NCBI GenBank assembly: GCA_008921705.1
Contig: VFFE01007100.1
Coordinates: forward strand, 2,228,190 to 2,292,189
Origin: Burhinus oedicnemus
Lineage: Eukaryota > Chordata > Aves > Charadriiformes > Burhinidae
Reading direction: 5' to 3'
DNA length: 64,000 nt
The position numbers were made by a program, and so were the translations under genes. Position 1 is the first letter of the stretch; every line of letters begins with the position of its first letter. Positions 1 through 10,012 of the stretch are shown here, piece after piece. The notes under the pieces were generated by a model. It had not been told where the DNA came from and did not search any database. It worked only from the letters and a program-made list of their open reading frames with translations.

Positions 1-210
1 CAGGGTACCACCCAGTATGCTACAATGCAGGTGAGCTACAATGCAATCAATTCCAACTTCCCTTCATTGTAAGTTACTACAATTAAGAGACAGAAAGATA
101 AAGTTTTTATTTAAAAACCAGCTACTTTTATTGAGTACCCTGGTCTTTAAGATGTCCAGTGCATAGACTATGTAGAAAGCAGAATTGCTTGCCTGTACAG
201 ACAGTCAGAT

Positions 211-691
211 TGTCATGGTTTAAACCCAGACGGCAACTAGGACCACACAGCTGCTCAACTCACCATCTCCCCCACACCCCCAGTGCGATAGGGAGGAGAA
301 CAAGGAAAAAAACCTCGTGGGTTGAGATAAAGACAGTTTAATAGAACAGTAACAGAAGAGAAAATAATAATAATGATGGCAAAAGAATATACAAAATGAG
401 TGATGCAATGCAATTGCTCAGCACTCGATCGATTGTCCAGTGATCACGGATCCTCACCCCCCAGCCAACCCCCACTTATATACTAAGCATGACATCTATG
501 GTATGGATTATTCCTTTGGTCAGCTTGGGTCAGTTGTCTTGTCTATGCTCCCTCAGCTTCTATGGGAAGCTGAAAAAGTCCTTGGCCGCTTAGCAACAAC
601 GAAAACCATTAGAGTGTTATCAACATTCTTGTCTTAAATCCAAAACACAGAACTATACCAGCTGCTAGTAAGAAAATTAACTCTATCCCAG
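211..691 (-). mobile_element. Solo LTR of an endogenous retrovirus (avian type)
   Basis: On the plus strand the segment opens with a TGTCATGGTTT-type terminus at 211 and runs to the CTCTATCCCA block near 690. I recognise this as the reverse complement of a common neoavian LTR whose sense strand begins TGTCCTGGTTT and ends near GGTTTAACCATGACA. Read on the minus strand it has a TATATAA box around 475-482 and an ATTAAA poly(A)-like signal near 340, in the expected promoter-then-R order. The sense 5' end (plus-strand right end) is worn and the terminal dinucleotide cannot be placed exactly. No internal retroviral genes are adjacent, so it is a solo LTR. It lies inside an intron of RNF114 in the same orientation as that gene. 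The family name is from memory, not from a search. Confidence 0.72.
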
Positions 692-949
692 AGTTAACTG
701 CAGGATTAAGGCTTAGTTTTTAACAATGTGAAAGGATTAAAACAATTAATATCCAAACTAAGCAAAGTGGTAAAGTCTGCTTTTACTCCAAAATTCTACA
801 GTTTGCTTGAAACCCCATAATGCAGTTAAATTTTTTAAAGATAAAAGGACTCAGAATAATCATTATAGAAATTTCAATTTTGATTAATCAGTAACAGCCC
901 TGGTTTTGTGACAAAAAGAGACAAGTATTTCCAGAGAAGAGCTAGTTAC

Positions 950-1056
950 CTGGTGTTGTGAAGTGGTTCTTTAGTTACAGCTTTCACACCTTCCATTATA
1001 TAATTCTGGTACTTTGAACAAGAAGCTGCATGGCTCCGCATCTTTGAGAGATACAT
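950..1056 (-). CDS. RNF114: RNF114 coding exon 3
   Basis: This 107-nt exon reads [13 protein letters not shown] followed by [17 protein letters not shown], matching the zinc-finger and linker region of RNF114. The acceptor is TGCACAG|ATGTAT and the donor CACCAG|GTAACT. It is too short to stand out as an ORF and was found by reading the minus strand. Confidence 0.92.
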
Positions 1057-2929
1057 CTGTGCAGGCAACAATTACATAGCAAGGTTAATTTAAACTATTT
1101 GCAGTTACTTCTACACTTTAAAGCAGAAGCAGTAAACATGTAAAAGTAGCTTTCTGCAGACAGTGTTAAAGCAAGAAAACCCAAACATTTCAGCTGGCAA
1201 GGCGAAAAGCTCTGAGAGTACAGATTAGCTAATCAGTAACTTTGCTGCCTGTAACATTTTACAGATAACAACGCTGTTCATATCACTTTTCTTAACCTAC
1301 AGTGTGTATATATATATAAAAAAACCCCAAACTTCATATAAGGCCAGTTTACTTGGTCACTGAGCAGAAGAGACAGTGTATGGAAAATAATCTGACTTTT
1401 AGTACAGATCGTGGTGTATGTCAATTGCTAATTGTTCAATCCCACTAATGGAAATTCAAATTTACAATAAGGAAATCTGTAATTCAAGGCACTACAGTTT
1501 TCTATCAGCTGGAATGAAGACAGAATGAAAATGCTACCCAGAAACAAAAATTGAAATTAACTGAACTATTACCCTCACCTTAGTGTGTCTAATTATCCTT
1601 TTCTTCTTGTTTTGCCATCTGTTAAGATATTTTCTAATACATTCAATTAATGCTAAGAAGCCCAACTTTGCAAAGAGAAAGAGAATGACAGGAAGGATGC
1701 CATACAGGTACTGAATATGCAAGATACCAGCAAACAGTAAAAGTGTGTGGAATACACCACCCATATAAGACAACTTTGACTCATAACTATTTCAAACAAA
1801 GTAAATAAATTTCTGTTGAAGAGCCAAAGAGATCACTACAATAAATAATATATAAATCTACGATTCTACCTAAACCCCACATCCACTGTTTCATTACAGT
1901 GTTCCTCCCAGAGCCATGTTCACTGTCGAGGCAGCACTACTGAAGAGCAAGTGCTTTATTTCCCTCTAAGCAGCACGGCCAAGCAGGCGCACCTCATGCA
2001 CTTAATTTCCAAATACTTTCATACTTTTTTATTGCAGCCATTGCAAGCAGTTTCTGTCGTTTCAATTTGCTTTTCCAAGTCCAGAGCTCTGCTACCAGGC
2101 GACAGGGTACTGCGGCAGACACCACAAACTGGCTTTTTTGGCTTAAGACATTCCTGCAGGCACGGCGTGCAAAAGCTGAGGTGGGAGAAAAACAGTAGGT
2201 GGTGAGAACATCCCTCCTGGACACACAGCATAAATATCCAGAGCCCTGCAGTGTCTTCCACCCTAAGAGATAACAGAGTCTCAAGAAACGGTAGCTAATA
2301 AAACAGCAGCCTGTTGACATTCACGCATGAAGGGAGGAGGATTCTAGCTCGTCGTGCCCAGTGTTATCAGCTATTGGACAGTACTCGGTTTCCACATCTT
2401 TCAGGAGGAAAAGTAAGCGAAAGCGAAAGAGTATTAGCGTTTTTCCCTGCTGTTTTAGGTGGGTTTTTTTCCACCCCTTTCACGGAAGCCACCCATAAGC
2501 CGCCGCAGACGAGCCGAGCTGCCTGCAGAGTCCCCCAGCCCTCAGGCAGCGCCGCTTCTCCCCATCGCCCCCCGCAGGGACCCAGCCCCCGCCGCGCTGG
2601 CTTTGCCCGCCCCGCTCCCGAGGGAGCCGAAGAGGAGGTCGAGGGCCAGCCGAGCCGCGGCTCCCTCCCAAAGCCTCACATCCCAAGGCCTCACAACCCA
2701 CGGCCGAGGAAGGCGCCTGCGGGCCCGGGCCCAGCGCCAGCTCCTCTCCCGCCGCCTCAGACACGCCACCCCTCACCGCGCCGCCGGCAGCCGCTCACAC
2801 GTGTCCGCAGGGCACGCGCACCGGGCTCTCGTACACCTCCAGGCACACGGGGCAGGTGAAGCGCGACAGCGGGTCGTACCGCCGCTCCGGGGAGCGGGAA
2901 GAGCCACCGCCACCGCCGGCCACCGCCAT
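950..2929 (-). CDS. RNF114: RNF114, RING-type E3 ubiquitin ligase (partial, N-terminal three exons)
   Basis: RNF114 is a ubiquitin E3 ligase with an N-terminal RING, C2HC/C2H2 zinc fingers and a C-terminal ubiquitin-interacting motif. Three coding exons are visible on the minus strand: 2799-2929, 2025-2175 and 950-1056. They join in phase to give about 129 residues from the ATG at 2927-2929. The RING starts at [11 protein letters not shown] (C26, C29) and continues through CGHVFC across the first splice junction to CGVC. The stretch [18 protein letters not shown] is very close to the human protein as I remember it. Exon 3 carries the H and C of the first C2HC finger (CNGC...H...C). The remaining zinc fingers and UIM are not in the window, so the gene continues past the left edge. 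It faces SPATA2 head to head across a CpG island, the same arrangement as in human. Confidence 0.95.
1307..1318. repeat. Short (TA)n microsatellite
   Basis: This is a run of TA dinucleotides in RNF114 intron 2, directly followed by an A-run. Confidence 0.7.
2025..2175 (-). CDS. RNF114: RNF114 coding exon 2
   Basis: This 151-nt exon completes the RING (FCTPC, CGVC) and continues through the basic/acidic linker [15 protein letters not shown] into the first C2HC zinc finger. The acceptor is CCTCAG|CTTTTG and the donor AAAAAA|GTATGA. The frame is closed in phase with exon 1 (131+151 = 94 codons). Confidence 0.93.
2799..2929 (-). CDS. RNF114: RNF114 coding exon 1
   Basis: This 131-nt exon codes for 43 residues plus two bases of Val44. 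The ATG sits in a GC-rich 5' region. The first half is a Gly/Ser/Arg-rich leader ([11 protein letters not shown]...), then the RING begins with CPVC and CGH. The donor is CACGT|GTGAGC, and the split Val codon is completed by exon 2. Confidence 0.92.
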
Positions 2930-2979
2930 CTTCCCGCCGCCGCGCCCCGCCCCGCCGGCCAACGGGGGGGAGCGGCCGG

Positions 2980-2991
2980 TGCGCAGGCGCA
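2980..2991. promoter_or_regulatory. NRF1 binding site (perfect TGCGCAGGCGCA)
   Basis: The 12-mer matches the NRF1 consensus TGCGCANGCGCA exactly. It lies about 50 bp upstream of the RNF114 start codon, near the expected RNF114 transcription start. Confidence 0.7.
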
Positions 2992-3259
2992 GCCCCGCCC
3001 CCAGCCGCCGAGGCCCCGCCCATCCAGGGGCGTGGCCGCGTTTGGTGGGCGCGGCACGCCGCGGGGGCGTGGCCCGGAGCGCTCCTCCGCCGTCCCCCGG
3101 CCCAGGCAACGCAAAAACTATTTGCAAAAGAGCGGCGATTTAACGACCGGGCTCTGTTCCGGTTACTGCATAAACGCATCCCACAGAAATTGAACGGCCG
3201 CTTCGCTTCCTGGTTACATTCCTGAGGAGGCCGCCCCGCCCCCTCGCGCCCCGCCCCGC

Positions 3260-3267
3260 TGACGTCA
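3260..3267. promoter_or_regulatory. Full-length CRE (TGACGTCA)
   Basis: This is a palindromic CREB/ATF site in the CpG island, between the presumed RNF114 and SPATA2 start sites. It could serve either gene. Confidence 0.6.
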
Positions 3268-3314
3268 CGACGGCAGGAGGCGGTGCTCCGCCCCCCCTCC
3301 GCCCCTCAGCCATC

Positions 3315-3323
3315 CACTTCCGG
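3315..3323 (+). promoter_or_regulatory. ETS-like site (CACTTCCGG)
   Basis: This ETS/GABP-type core lies about 50 bp from the CRE. A second CTTCCGG core follows near 3511-3517. Such sites often lie close to TATA-less start sites. Confidence 0.45.
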
Positions 3324-3479
3324 GGCGCTGCTGTCAGCCGCCCCCTCCCGCTGGCTGCCGGTAGCCCCCGGGCCGGTACCAGGAGACTGAGCCGTGAGGG
3401 CGGGCGCGCCCTGCTGGTGGCCCTTCCGGGGGGGGGGCGGCTTCCGTGAGGACGCCACGGGAGCGCGTGAGGGGCCGAG

Positions 3480-3566
3480 GGGTCCGCAGTCCGCATCCGG
3501 GTCACTGGGCGCTTCCGGCTGAGCGGCGGCGGGTCCCGGGCGGCAGGCGCGGCCCGCAGCGGAGCG
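3480..3566 (+). other. SPATA2: Probable SPATA2 5' UTR exon (3' boundary only)
   Basis: A good donor, GGAGCG|GTGAGG, ends at 3566 in the CpG island on the SPATA2 side. SPATA2 genes have a non-coding first exon, and the ATG lies 3 kb downstream behind an acceptor at 6546-6547. The start given here is arbitrary because the transcription start cannot be read from sequence. Confidence 0.4.
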
Positions 3567-6547
3567 GTGAGGGACGGGCCCGGCCCGCGGGGGCGGGGGA
3601 GGGACGACGACAGCTCTGCCCGTCCGGGCTGCCGGCCCTCGGCGCAGCGCTGGCGGCTGAGGGGAGGGGGCGGCGGGTTTGCCGGGGGCGGCGGGCGCTG
3701 CGCCCCGTTACCGAGAAGCCCCTGTGGGGCCGGCCCGACGCTCGGCGGTCAGCGATTGCCGCTCATATGGTGGTGGGGGGGTGAAGGCGGCGGCGTCCCG
3801 GGGCCGTGCCCGCGGCTCCGCTCTCCCGGCCGGGCCGGGCGTTTCTGCAACAAGTGTCTCGCTGAGAACCGAGGAACGGAACGGCGTCCAGCGGGTGCGA
3901 GCTCGGCCGGTGTTCCCTCCTTCCCCCGCCGTCTGAAATTCCTCAGCGATGCGGTGTGCTCTCCTGCTATTGAATAGCCTTTGTGTTCGGGTTTAATTTT
4001 CTTTTCTAAAAGAAAATTTTCCGGTGAAAGCCGGGCGTCCCTGGTCTCCTGATCGCGGCTCAGGGGGAGGTTGTACCTGTCCTGTGGTTCTGCCCTCTTG
4101 CTGCAGAGGTGTTCGTGTGCCTGCACCCTGCCAGGCAGGCCGGGGTAGGCAGGTGTTGGTTCTCTCAGCTGAGGTTTTGACCCAGGAGACGGATAAAAAC
4201 GTTTTCTTGACTTACCAGCAGAAACTAGAGTCAGAACTCATTATTCATGCATCTCCGTGAAATCTTGAGGTTTTCGGTCAATTATTTGCAGCAAAACAGC
4301 CTTGTTACCTTATCGGTTCCGTTAGCCAGTGTGTTTCTTAAAACTATATTTATCTGTGCCTGCTCGCATATTGAGGTTTTTATCGAGCCTCGTAACCATG
4401 GCTGTTAGGTGTTCGGAGCCTGCTGGGCGCTGGGGGAGCCGCCTGGGATGGGGATGGTTTGCTTCTGGGAGCTCTGCGTATGGAGGAGCAGCTCTGCGAA
4501 GGCTTGCCAGCATGTTTGGTTTCTCGTGTTTTGCCCTTCAGCTGTATTAACTTCAACTTGTGTACAAACCACAAGTCAAGATCGGAGCTGGCAGTGGCTT
4601 TGAGTGTCACAGTCTGTAGGGCCTTGATGAAGGACTTTCATTTGGGGACTTCCCTAGTCCTGATGTCTCGTACATGTAACCAAGCACTTTTGTTTAGTAG
4701 TTATTAACAGTGGAGGTGGAAGAACTGTAATACTTAATCCAGCTCCTTGGCAGCAGAGGATCATTCCTTGTCCTGGGGGTGTATTACTGATGTGCCAGAC
4801 AAAGGTCTTTTGCTGATACTCTCTCATGGAGCCCTTCTTGCTGAGGAACAGACATTCTCTTGTCTTTGTCTACAGACTTCATCTTGCACAACTTAAGGAG
4901 GAAAGATCTGGGGAGAGAGAAGGGTTTACTCCTGCTCCTTTATGCCCTGATGTTAATTTAGATCTCCACATTTCCTGTGATTCACAGCTTGTCTCTTGAC
5001 ATCAGTGCAATTCCCGATTGTGGAAAGACCGAGAGCAGTGTGCCTTTGAGCAGAAACTGAACTGCTAGTTAACTTTTCCTGCATGGTGTTGTCATTAAGT
5101 GCAGCCTTTCATCGAGTATTATTAACTGTTAGGCTGTTGATTTTTTGTTTGTTTGTTTTCCTGGCCTCTTGGTTGTTGGTTTGTGGTTTGCTCCCACATG
5201 TATTTTGTGTTATGGCTCCTTTCATTCAGTTAATTTTGCTCTTAACAGTGATTTTCATTTTAACAGGAGTGTGGGGGGGCACTGACCAATATTCTAGCAC
5301 CTGCAATTAATATTGGGTGGAAAGTCTTTATTCTAAAGTGCTGTTTCAGACTGACTATAACTGAAACACTACATTAATTTCTCCTGCCTCCTCTCCCTTT
5401 GGTTCACAGTTGGGAAGTCCGTAAGGGCTAGGTTGCATTTTCATTTTAAGAAACAAAGCCTGTGGTCTGCTTTTTGATCACAAGTTCCTCGGGCAGTTGA
5501 GATGGAGTCTGTTGGCCTGTTAATTACCCTGGTTTTGGTAAAGTAGCATTAGGAAGTTTCTTTTGTCACCAGCTTTTTCTGTGTAGTATGTAAGCTCAGA
5601 GAGGTGAAAACGTACATCAGTATATACATAAAAACAACTGGCCCTGCAAACAAAAATGTACATGATGTAAAACCAGAATGATTTTGCTCTGTTCTAATAA
5701 AGCAGCTAAAAATGGCAGGTGTAGCTTTTTACTGAAGAGATTACAATCTTCTTTGTAGCTGCCAGCATTCAGCTGAAACTTTTGCTGTAGTTTGCAGCAA
5801 TCAGGGGAGTGTATTCTCTGTGGGATGGCTGCAGAACTCTGCCAGCACGGTGATGGCCTGGGTGTGCCGTCAGGTGGAATGTGAGTGGCAGTCAAAAGTC
5901 TAGAAGATGTTAGAAATAGAGAGGCAAAGTTAATTAACCTGCTCAGTCTAGAGGCAGCCCTGTGCCACTAGAGGAAGAAAAAAGTAGATGCCTTCCCAAG
6001 TTGGGCAAAATGAAACTTTTTTGTGGGATTTTTTGATCTTTATATCGCTGTGCAGGGAAAAAAAAACAACAAAAAAACCCAAACCCAAAAACCCCTCCAG
6101 TGATTGATTAAAAATAATGTTTATGTAAGTTGTTTGAACTGAAAGGGCAAAATAAAATGCAGAGGAGAGACCCTAAAAACTCCTGCTTCTCCTTTCAGTT
6201 TTTTGCTGTGAGTTACTTTTGCCTTGGTTCCCTAAGCCAAGGATCCCTCAGTCTGGGCTTGAGCCTACACCAGCTTTATTGTATCAGACTCTCAGTGCCT
6301 TGCTTGATGTAGGTTTGTTGTGCTGTTTTAGGCAGATAACTGGAAGAGGAGTAGAGAATGACAGTGAAAAGCAGGACAATAGGGTTTCTGTAGACTCTTG
6401 TGCTTTTTCAGAAACCCAAAGAGGCTGTTCTGGGAGTTGCTGCTCTGTGAACCATTTTATAGAATCCTGTGAAGCAGATAGATGCTGTGGACATTTGGGA
6501 TTTATGCAACTGTCATGACTTATCTTTGTTTTCAATTTTTATTCCAG
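3567..6547 (+). other. SPATA2: Probable SPATA2 5' UTR intron
   Basis: About 3 kb lie between the CpG-island donor and the acceptor TTTTATTCCAG at 6547. After the GC-rich first 400 bases it is ordinary A/T-rich intron sequence. I see no exon, RNA gene or recognisable repeat in it. Confidence 0.45.
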
Positions 6548-6655
6548 AAGAGTTGCCATTACTGAAGATTCTTAATGCCAGATAATCAACCTACTGCCGA
6601 ATAACCATGAAAGAGACGAGGTAGCTGCCCAAGTGTGAGATAAAAACTGATTTCA
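6548..6655 (+). other. SPATA2: SPATA2 5' UTR segment of the first coding exon
   Basis: It begins after a pyrimidine-rich acceptor (ATTCCAG|AAGAG) and runs to the start codon. An in-frame TAA at 6641-6643 lies 12 bases upstream of the ATG at 6656, which fixes that ATG as the first usable one in frame. Confidence 0.65.
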
Positions 6656-6973
6656 ATGGATACAAAATATAAAGACGATTTATTTAGGAAGTATGTACAG
6701 TTCCATGAATGCAAACTGAATGCCTCTGACAACAAGCAGCGTCCTATTAATGATGAGTATTTGCGAGTGGCAGCAGCAGCATTACTTTGCCTTCCCAAAA
6801 TTGATCCCTTTTATAGATTCCGGTTGATAAAATTTTACGAGATGGCTGAAAACTCACTGAGATCTGTGAAATCCTCAAGTTTACATTGTCTGCATAATGC
6901 ATTCAGCATGCTTGAGACAGTTGGAATTAATCTCTTTCTTTACCCCTGGAAAAAGGAGTTCAAAAATATCAAG
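6656..6973 (+). CDS. SPATA2: SPATA2 coding exon 1
   Basis: This exon contributes exactly 106 codons, from [10 protein letters not shown] to KKEFKNIK. The donor is ATCAAG|GTAAGA. The junction falls between codons. Confidence 0.95.
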
Positions 6974-9900
6974 GTAAGACATTTTAAGTGTGGCCATAGT
7001 GAAAACATGGTTTGTTTTTCTTTCTTTTAACGCATTTTGTGCATTTCCTTTAAAGACTTTTTTTTTTTCCCACCTATTAGCATGATGTATATATTTGTCT
7101 ATATACAGTTGGTAAACGGAAGCCATAGGAAAGCTTCTGTGTAAAATAAGTGAAGTTTATGCTGGTGAGAGTATCCCGAGGGCAGAAGTACAAGTACTAT
7201 CTGCATTTATTAATGGAACCATAAAGTAGAGGAAGAACTTATTTAAGGTTTTTGTTCAGCCTACCCTGCTACAGTGTCTTAATTTCTACTTGGAGATGCT
7301 TTCAACTAGAGTGAGCGGTCAAGTTGTGTTTAAGCTTACTCAAAGTTTGATTTTTGTCTTGTAACAGCTATTAATGGAGCACAAGTACTAACAACCAATG
7401 CATGCTTTCAAGTGGATGCTTTGCTGAGGTTCCCACAAGTTATATGATTATGGTAAAGGAACTTCTCGGAAAGAATTGTTTCCAGAATATCTTTTATCTG
7501 CTTGTCAGTTCTCAATTCATGAAGCTTTGATTTTAATGTACTTTCAATTTATTTACCTATGCCAGGATCTCAGAGGGAAAAGTAGGAACTTGTATATTGC
7601 TCGGCTTGGGTGCTGGAAGTCAGATAGTGAGTTCTCTGCTGTTGATTCTTCTTTTTTATCTTTTACCTGTTCTTATATGCTTATCCAAAACTGCTGCAGC
7701 ATTTCAGTAATGAATGCTCTAGGTGACTTACAAGAACAGTTTTGAGACTTGAAAGTTGGATAAAAACACTGCTGTTCTAGGTGTCTAAAGTCATTTGCAG
7801 GTTGTATGCACTAGTGATGGGTACTTTTGTTTGTTTTTCATAAAAAGACACTATTTCATTATTTAGCAGATAATTTGAATGTTATTAGAACATTTGAGAG
7901 TTCTTTGTTTCCCCAAGGGGATACTACCTTTCTTAAAGGTCTCTCCATAAATCTTCATCATTATGCTTAAGTTCTGGCCTTTGAAATGTTGGCCGATCCA
8001 TCGACGATATCTCTTGATGCACTGCCGATATTGACTTTGGTTGTGCACTGTGGAGCCAGAACCTGTTCTATACAAAGATGTGATGGGCAGCCTACTCTTG
8101 CTTGCAATCCAGAACAGTTTGAACTGGCTTAAGAACATACCTAAGGTATGCCACATGCTGAGCATATTTCAACTCACCTGAACTCCTGTGTTTGTTTTTG
8201 GGGCTTTTTTAGTGGAAGTTCTGGACCTAATATAAAATTAAATAAACCAGACATTTGAAATTGCATAATAATAGCACACAAAAAAGTGTGCACCTCAAGT
8301 ATATTTAAAGCTCAATTGAAGAGGACTTTGGTACTCCTGCAGTAATTCCGAGTTCCCGTTACCTCTAGCTAGCCCCTGTCCAGGGGCAATACGTGATTCT
8401 CTGCCTTTTTACCTTTCATGGTAGACTTGCTTGTAAATGCAAACATATCTGGTATGCATAAAAGTTAATGTCAGCGTATAGCATAGTGATTTAAATCAAC
8501 AGGGAGGACATTATGCAAATCAGGATTTCAATTTGAATGAAAACTCTCCTACTTTGAATTTGCCTTATGCGGAATTTCCATCTGCTGAACAGGAGGGATG
8601 CAGAAATGGAGTTCATCTGGCCATGGGAGTTGCATGTGTTCACTGTTGTTATTATTCTATTTAATTATATAGTATCTGTCACTGAATTATCTGAACATCT
8701 AGTCCACCACTGAATTTGTAACCTAGTTTTCCTTTTATTTCCCCCCCGCCCCCCTTAGACCTACACTGGACCCTTTGTTTATTATGTAAAGTCTGCTCTA
8801 ACTGAAGATGATGTAAGACAGATTTTGAACTACATGGGCTATGTCCAAGAACTGGGAACAATGTATAAGCTCAAAGAGCAGGTTGATGCCATTCAAGTGA
8901 AAATGGTTTCATTTGAACTCTTTTTGGCCAAAGTGGAATGTGAGCAGCTTCTTGAAATTCACTTGCAAGTGAAAGATAAAGGTTATTCAGAGATTGATGT
9001 CATAAACGAACGAAAAAACAGCAATGAAGATGTGAGAGGCTGCTCAGAAGCCATGAAACGGCGCGCAGAATGCAAAGAAAATTTAAACACTTCCATGGCA
9101 CGAATGGTACTCCAGAAATCAGCAAGCGAACGGGCCTCTAAAGATTATTTCAAGCCAAAGGTGAGCAAGCCTTCTAAATCAGTGGACACATACGATAATT
9201 ACTGGGAAAGTAAGAAACCACCTTTGATGAGCTCACTGAGTCTCAGGAAAGAACCAATATTAGTTGATGCGGAAGATGACATTAAAGATGAAATTATCCG
9301 TCCGTCACCCTCTCTTCTGACAATGTCAAGCTCCCCACATGGGTGTTCAGATGAATTCTTGCCAAGTTCATCTCATCACAATGGCATGCTAAGAACAAAT
9401 GTCCCTTACAGCTCCTATTTTTCTGCTCAAGAGGACTTAGATTTATATACTGATCCCGATTCTAGAAGTATGTTAAATTTTAAAAGACAAGAAGCTATTA
9501 AGCCTGATGTATGGGTGTTAAAAAATGATGCCAACCCTGTTTACCACAAACGCACCCACCTAGCCAAAGAGACAGCTTCCCTCAAGTGCCAAAACTGTGG
9601 CATACCTTGTGGCACTTCTGTTTGCCAAAAGTGTGACAATCTATTCAACTCTAGGCAGGAATATCCAGCAGTGAAACAGAGCACCTATTCAATCAAACCA
9701 CTTCCAAATGATGGCTTGTCTCCTGCGTCTGCTTTAAGGGAGAAATCTCAGTACGCATCACAGACTCAGAGTCAAGAGAGAGCTGCTCAATTCAGTTCAA
9801 AACCCAAACCTTCAGGCACATCGCGCTGCGGCTTTTGTAACCGATCTGGAGCTGCAAACACTTGCACGTTTTGCTCAAAGGTCTCATGTGACACTTGCCT

Positions 9901-10012
9901 CAATGCTTACTATTACGATCCCTGCTGTAGAAAAAGCGAGCTTCACAGATTCATGCCTAACAACCAGTTAAACTATAAATCATCCCAGCTGTCCCATGTA
10001 GTTTATAGGTAG
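6656..10012 (+). CDS. SPATA2: SPATA2, CYLD-HOIP (LUBAC) adaptor, complete
   Basis: SPATA2 bridges the deubiquitinase CYLD to HOIP in the linear ubiquitin assembly complex and so tunes TNF/NF-kB and necroptosis signalling. Coding exons 6656-6973 and 8759-10012 join in phase to give 523 residues, against about 520 in human. The N-terminal half holds the PUB domain (about residues 80-200), read through [16 protein letters not shown] and [14 protein letters not shown]. An LDLYTD segment with Tyr336 matches the PUB-interacting motif around human Tyr338 that contacts HOIP. Two cysteine clusters follow: CQNC...C...CQKC (383-398) and CGFC...CTFC...CDTC (463-486), likely zinc-binding. The C-terminus [17 protein letters not shown] is nearly identical to human as I remember it. 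The start is the ATG equivalent to the conserved [16 protein letters not shown]; an in-frame stop precedes it. No damage is seen. Confidence 0.97.
6974..8758 (+). other. SPATA2: SPATA2 intron between coding exons
   Basis: This 1.8-kb intron has GT and AG ends; the acceptor follows a C-rich tract (CCCCTTAG). A minus-strand reading at 7863-8165 looks faintly protein-like but has no recognised homologue. I see nothing else in it. Confidence 0.9.
8759..10012 (+). CDS. SPATA2: SPATA2 coding exon 2 (terminal)
   Basis: This exon contributes 417 codons and the stop. It starts [12 protein letters not shown], which lies upstream of the first ATG in this open frame (8825), so the frame must be entered by splicing. 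It ends with a TAG stop after HVVYR. Confidence 0.96.
   Translation, partial: TYTGPFVYYVKSALTEDDVRQILNYMGYVQELGTMYKLKEQVDAIQVKMVSFELFLAKVECEQLLEIHLQVKDKGYSEIDVINERKNSNEDVRGCSEAMKRRAECKENLNTSMARMVLQKSASERASKDYFKPKVSKPSKSVDTYDNYWESKKPPLMSSLSLRKEPILVDAEDDIKDEIIRPSPSLLTMSSSPHGCSDEFLPSSSHHNGMLRTNVPYSSYFSAQEDLDLYTDPDSRSMLNFKRQEAIKPDVWVLKNDANPVYHKRTHLAKETASLKCQNCGIPCGTSVCQKCDNLFNSRQEYPAVKQSTYSIKPLPNDGLSPASALREKSQYASQTQSQERAAQFSSKPKPSGTSRCGFCNRSGAANTCTFCSKVSCDTCLNAYYYDPCCRKSELHRFMPNNQLNYKSSQLSHVVYR

Larger units (their letters stand above)
2480..3850. promoter_or_regulatory. Bidirectional CpG-island promoter of RNF114 and SPATA2
   Basis: This is a very GC- and CpG-rich block between two divergent genes. 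It holds the first coding exon of RNF114 and the presumed 5' UTR exon of SPATA2, and no TATA box is evident. Inside it are a perfect NRF1 palindrome, a full CRE and two ETS-like CTTCCGG sites, a set typical of housekeeping bidirectional promoters. Start sites are inferred, not visible. Confidence 0.8.

Noticed and set aside
1534..1773. 79-codon minus-strand frame with apparent membrane helices, in an RNF114 intron
   Set aside because: RNF114 exons 2 and 3 splice over it in perfect phase and RNF114 has no membrane segment. A/T-rich introns often give such hydrophobic frames.
7863..8165. 100-codon minus-strand frame in the SPATA2 intron
   Set aside because: The middle looks slightly protein-like ([12 protein letters not shown]) but I recognise no family and no element boundaries.
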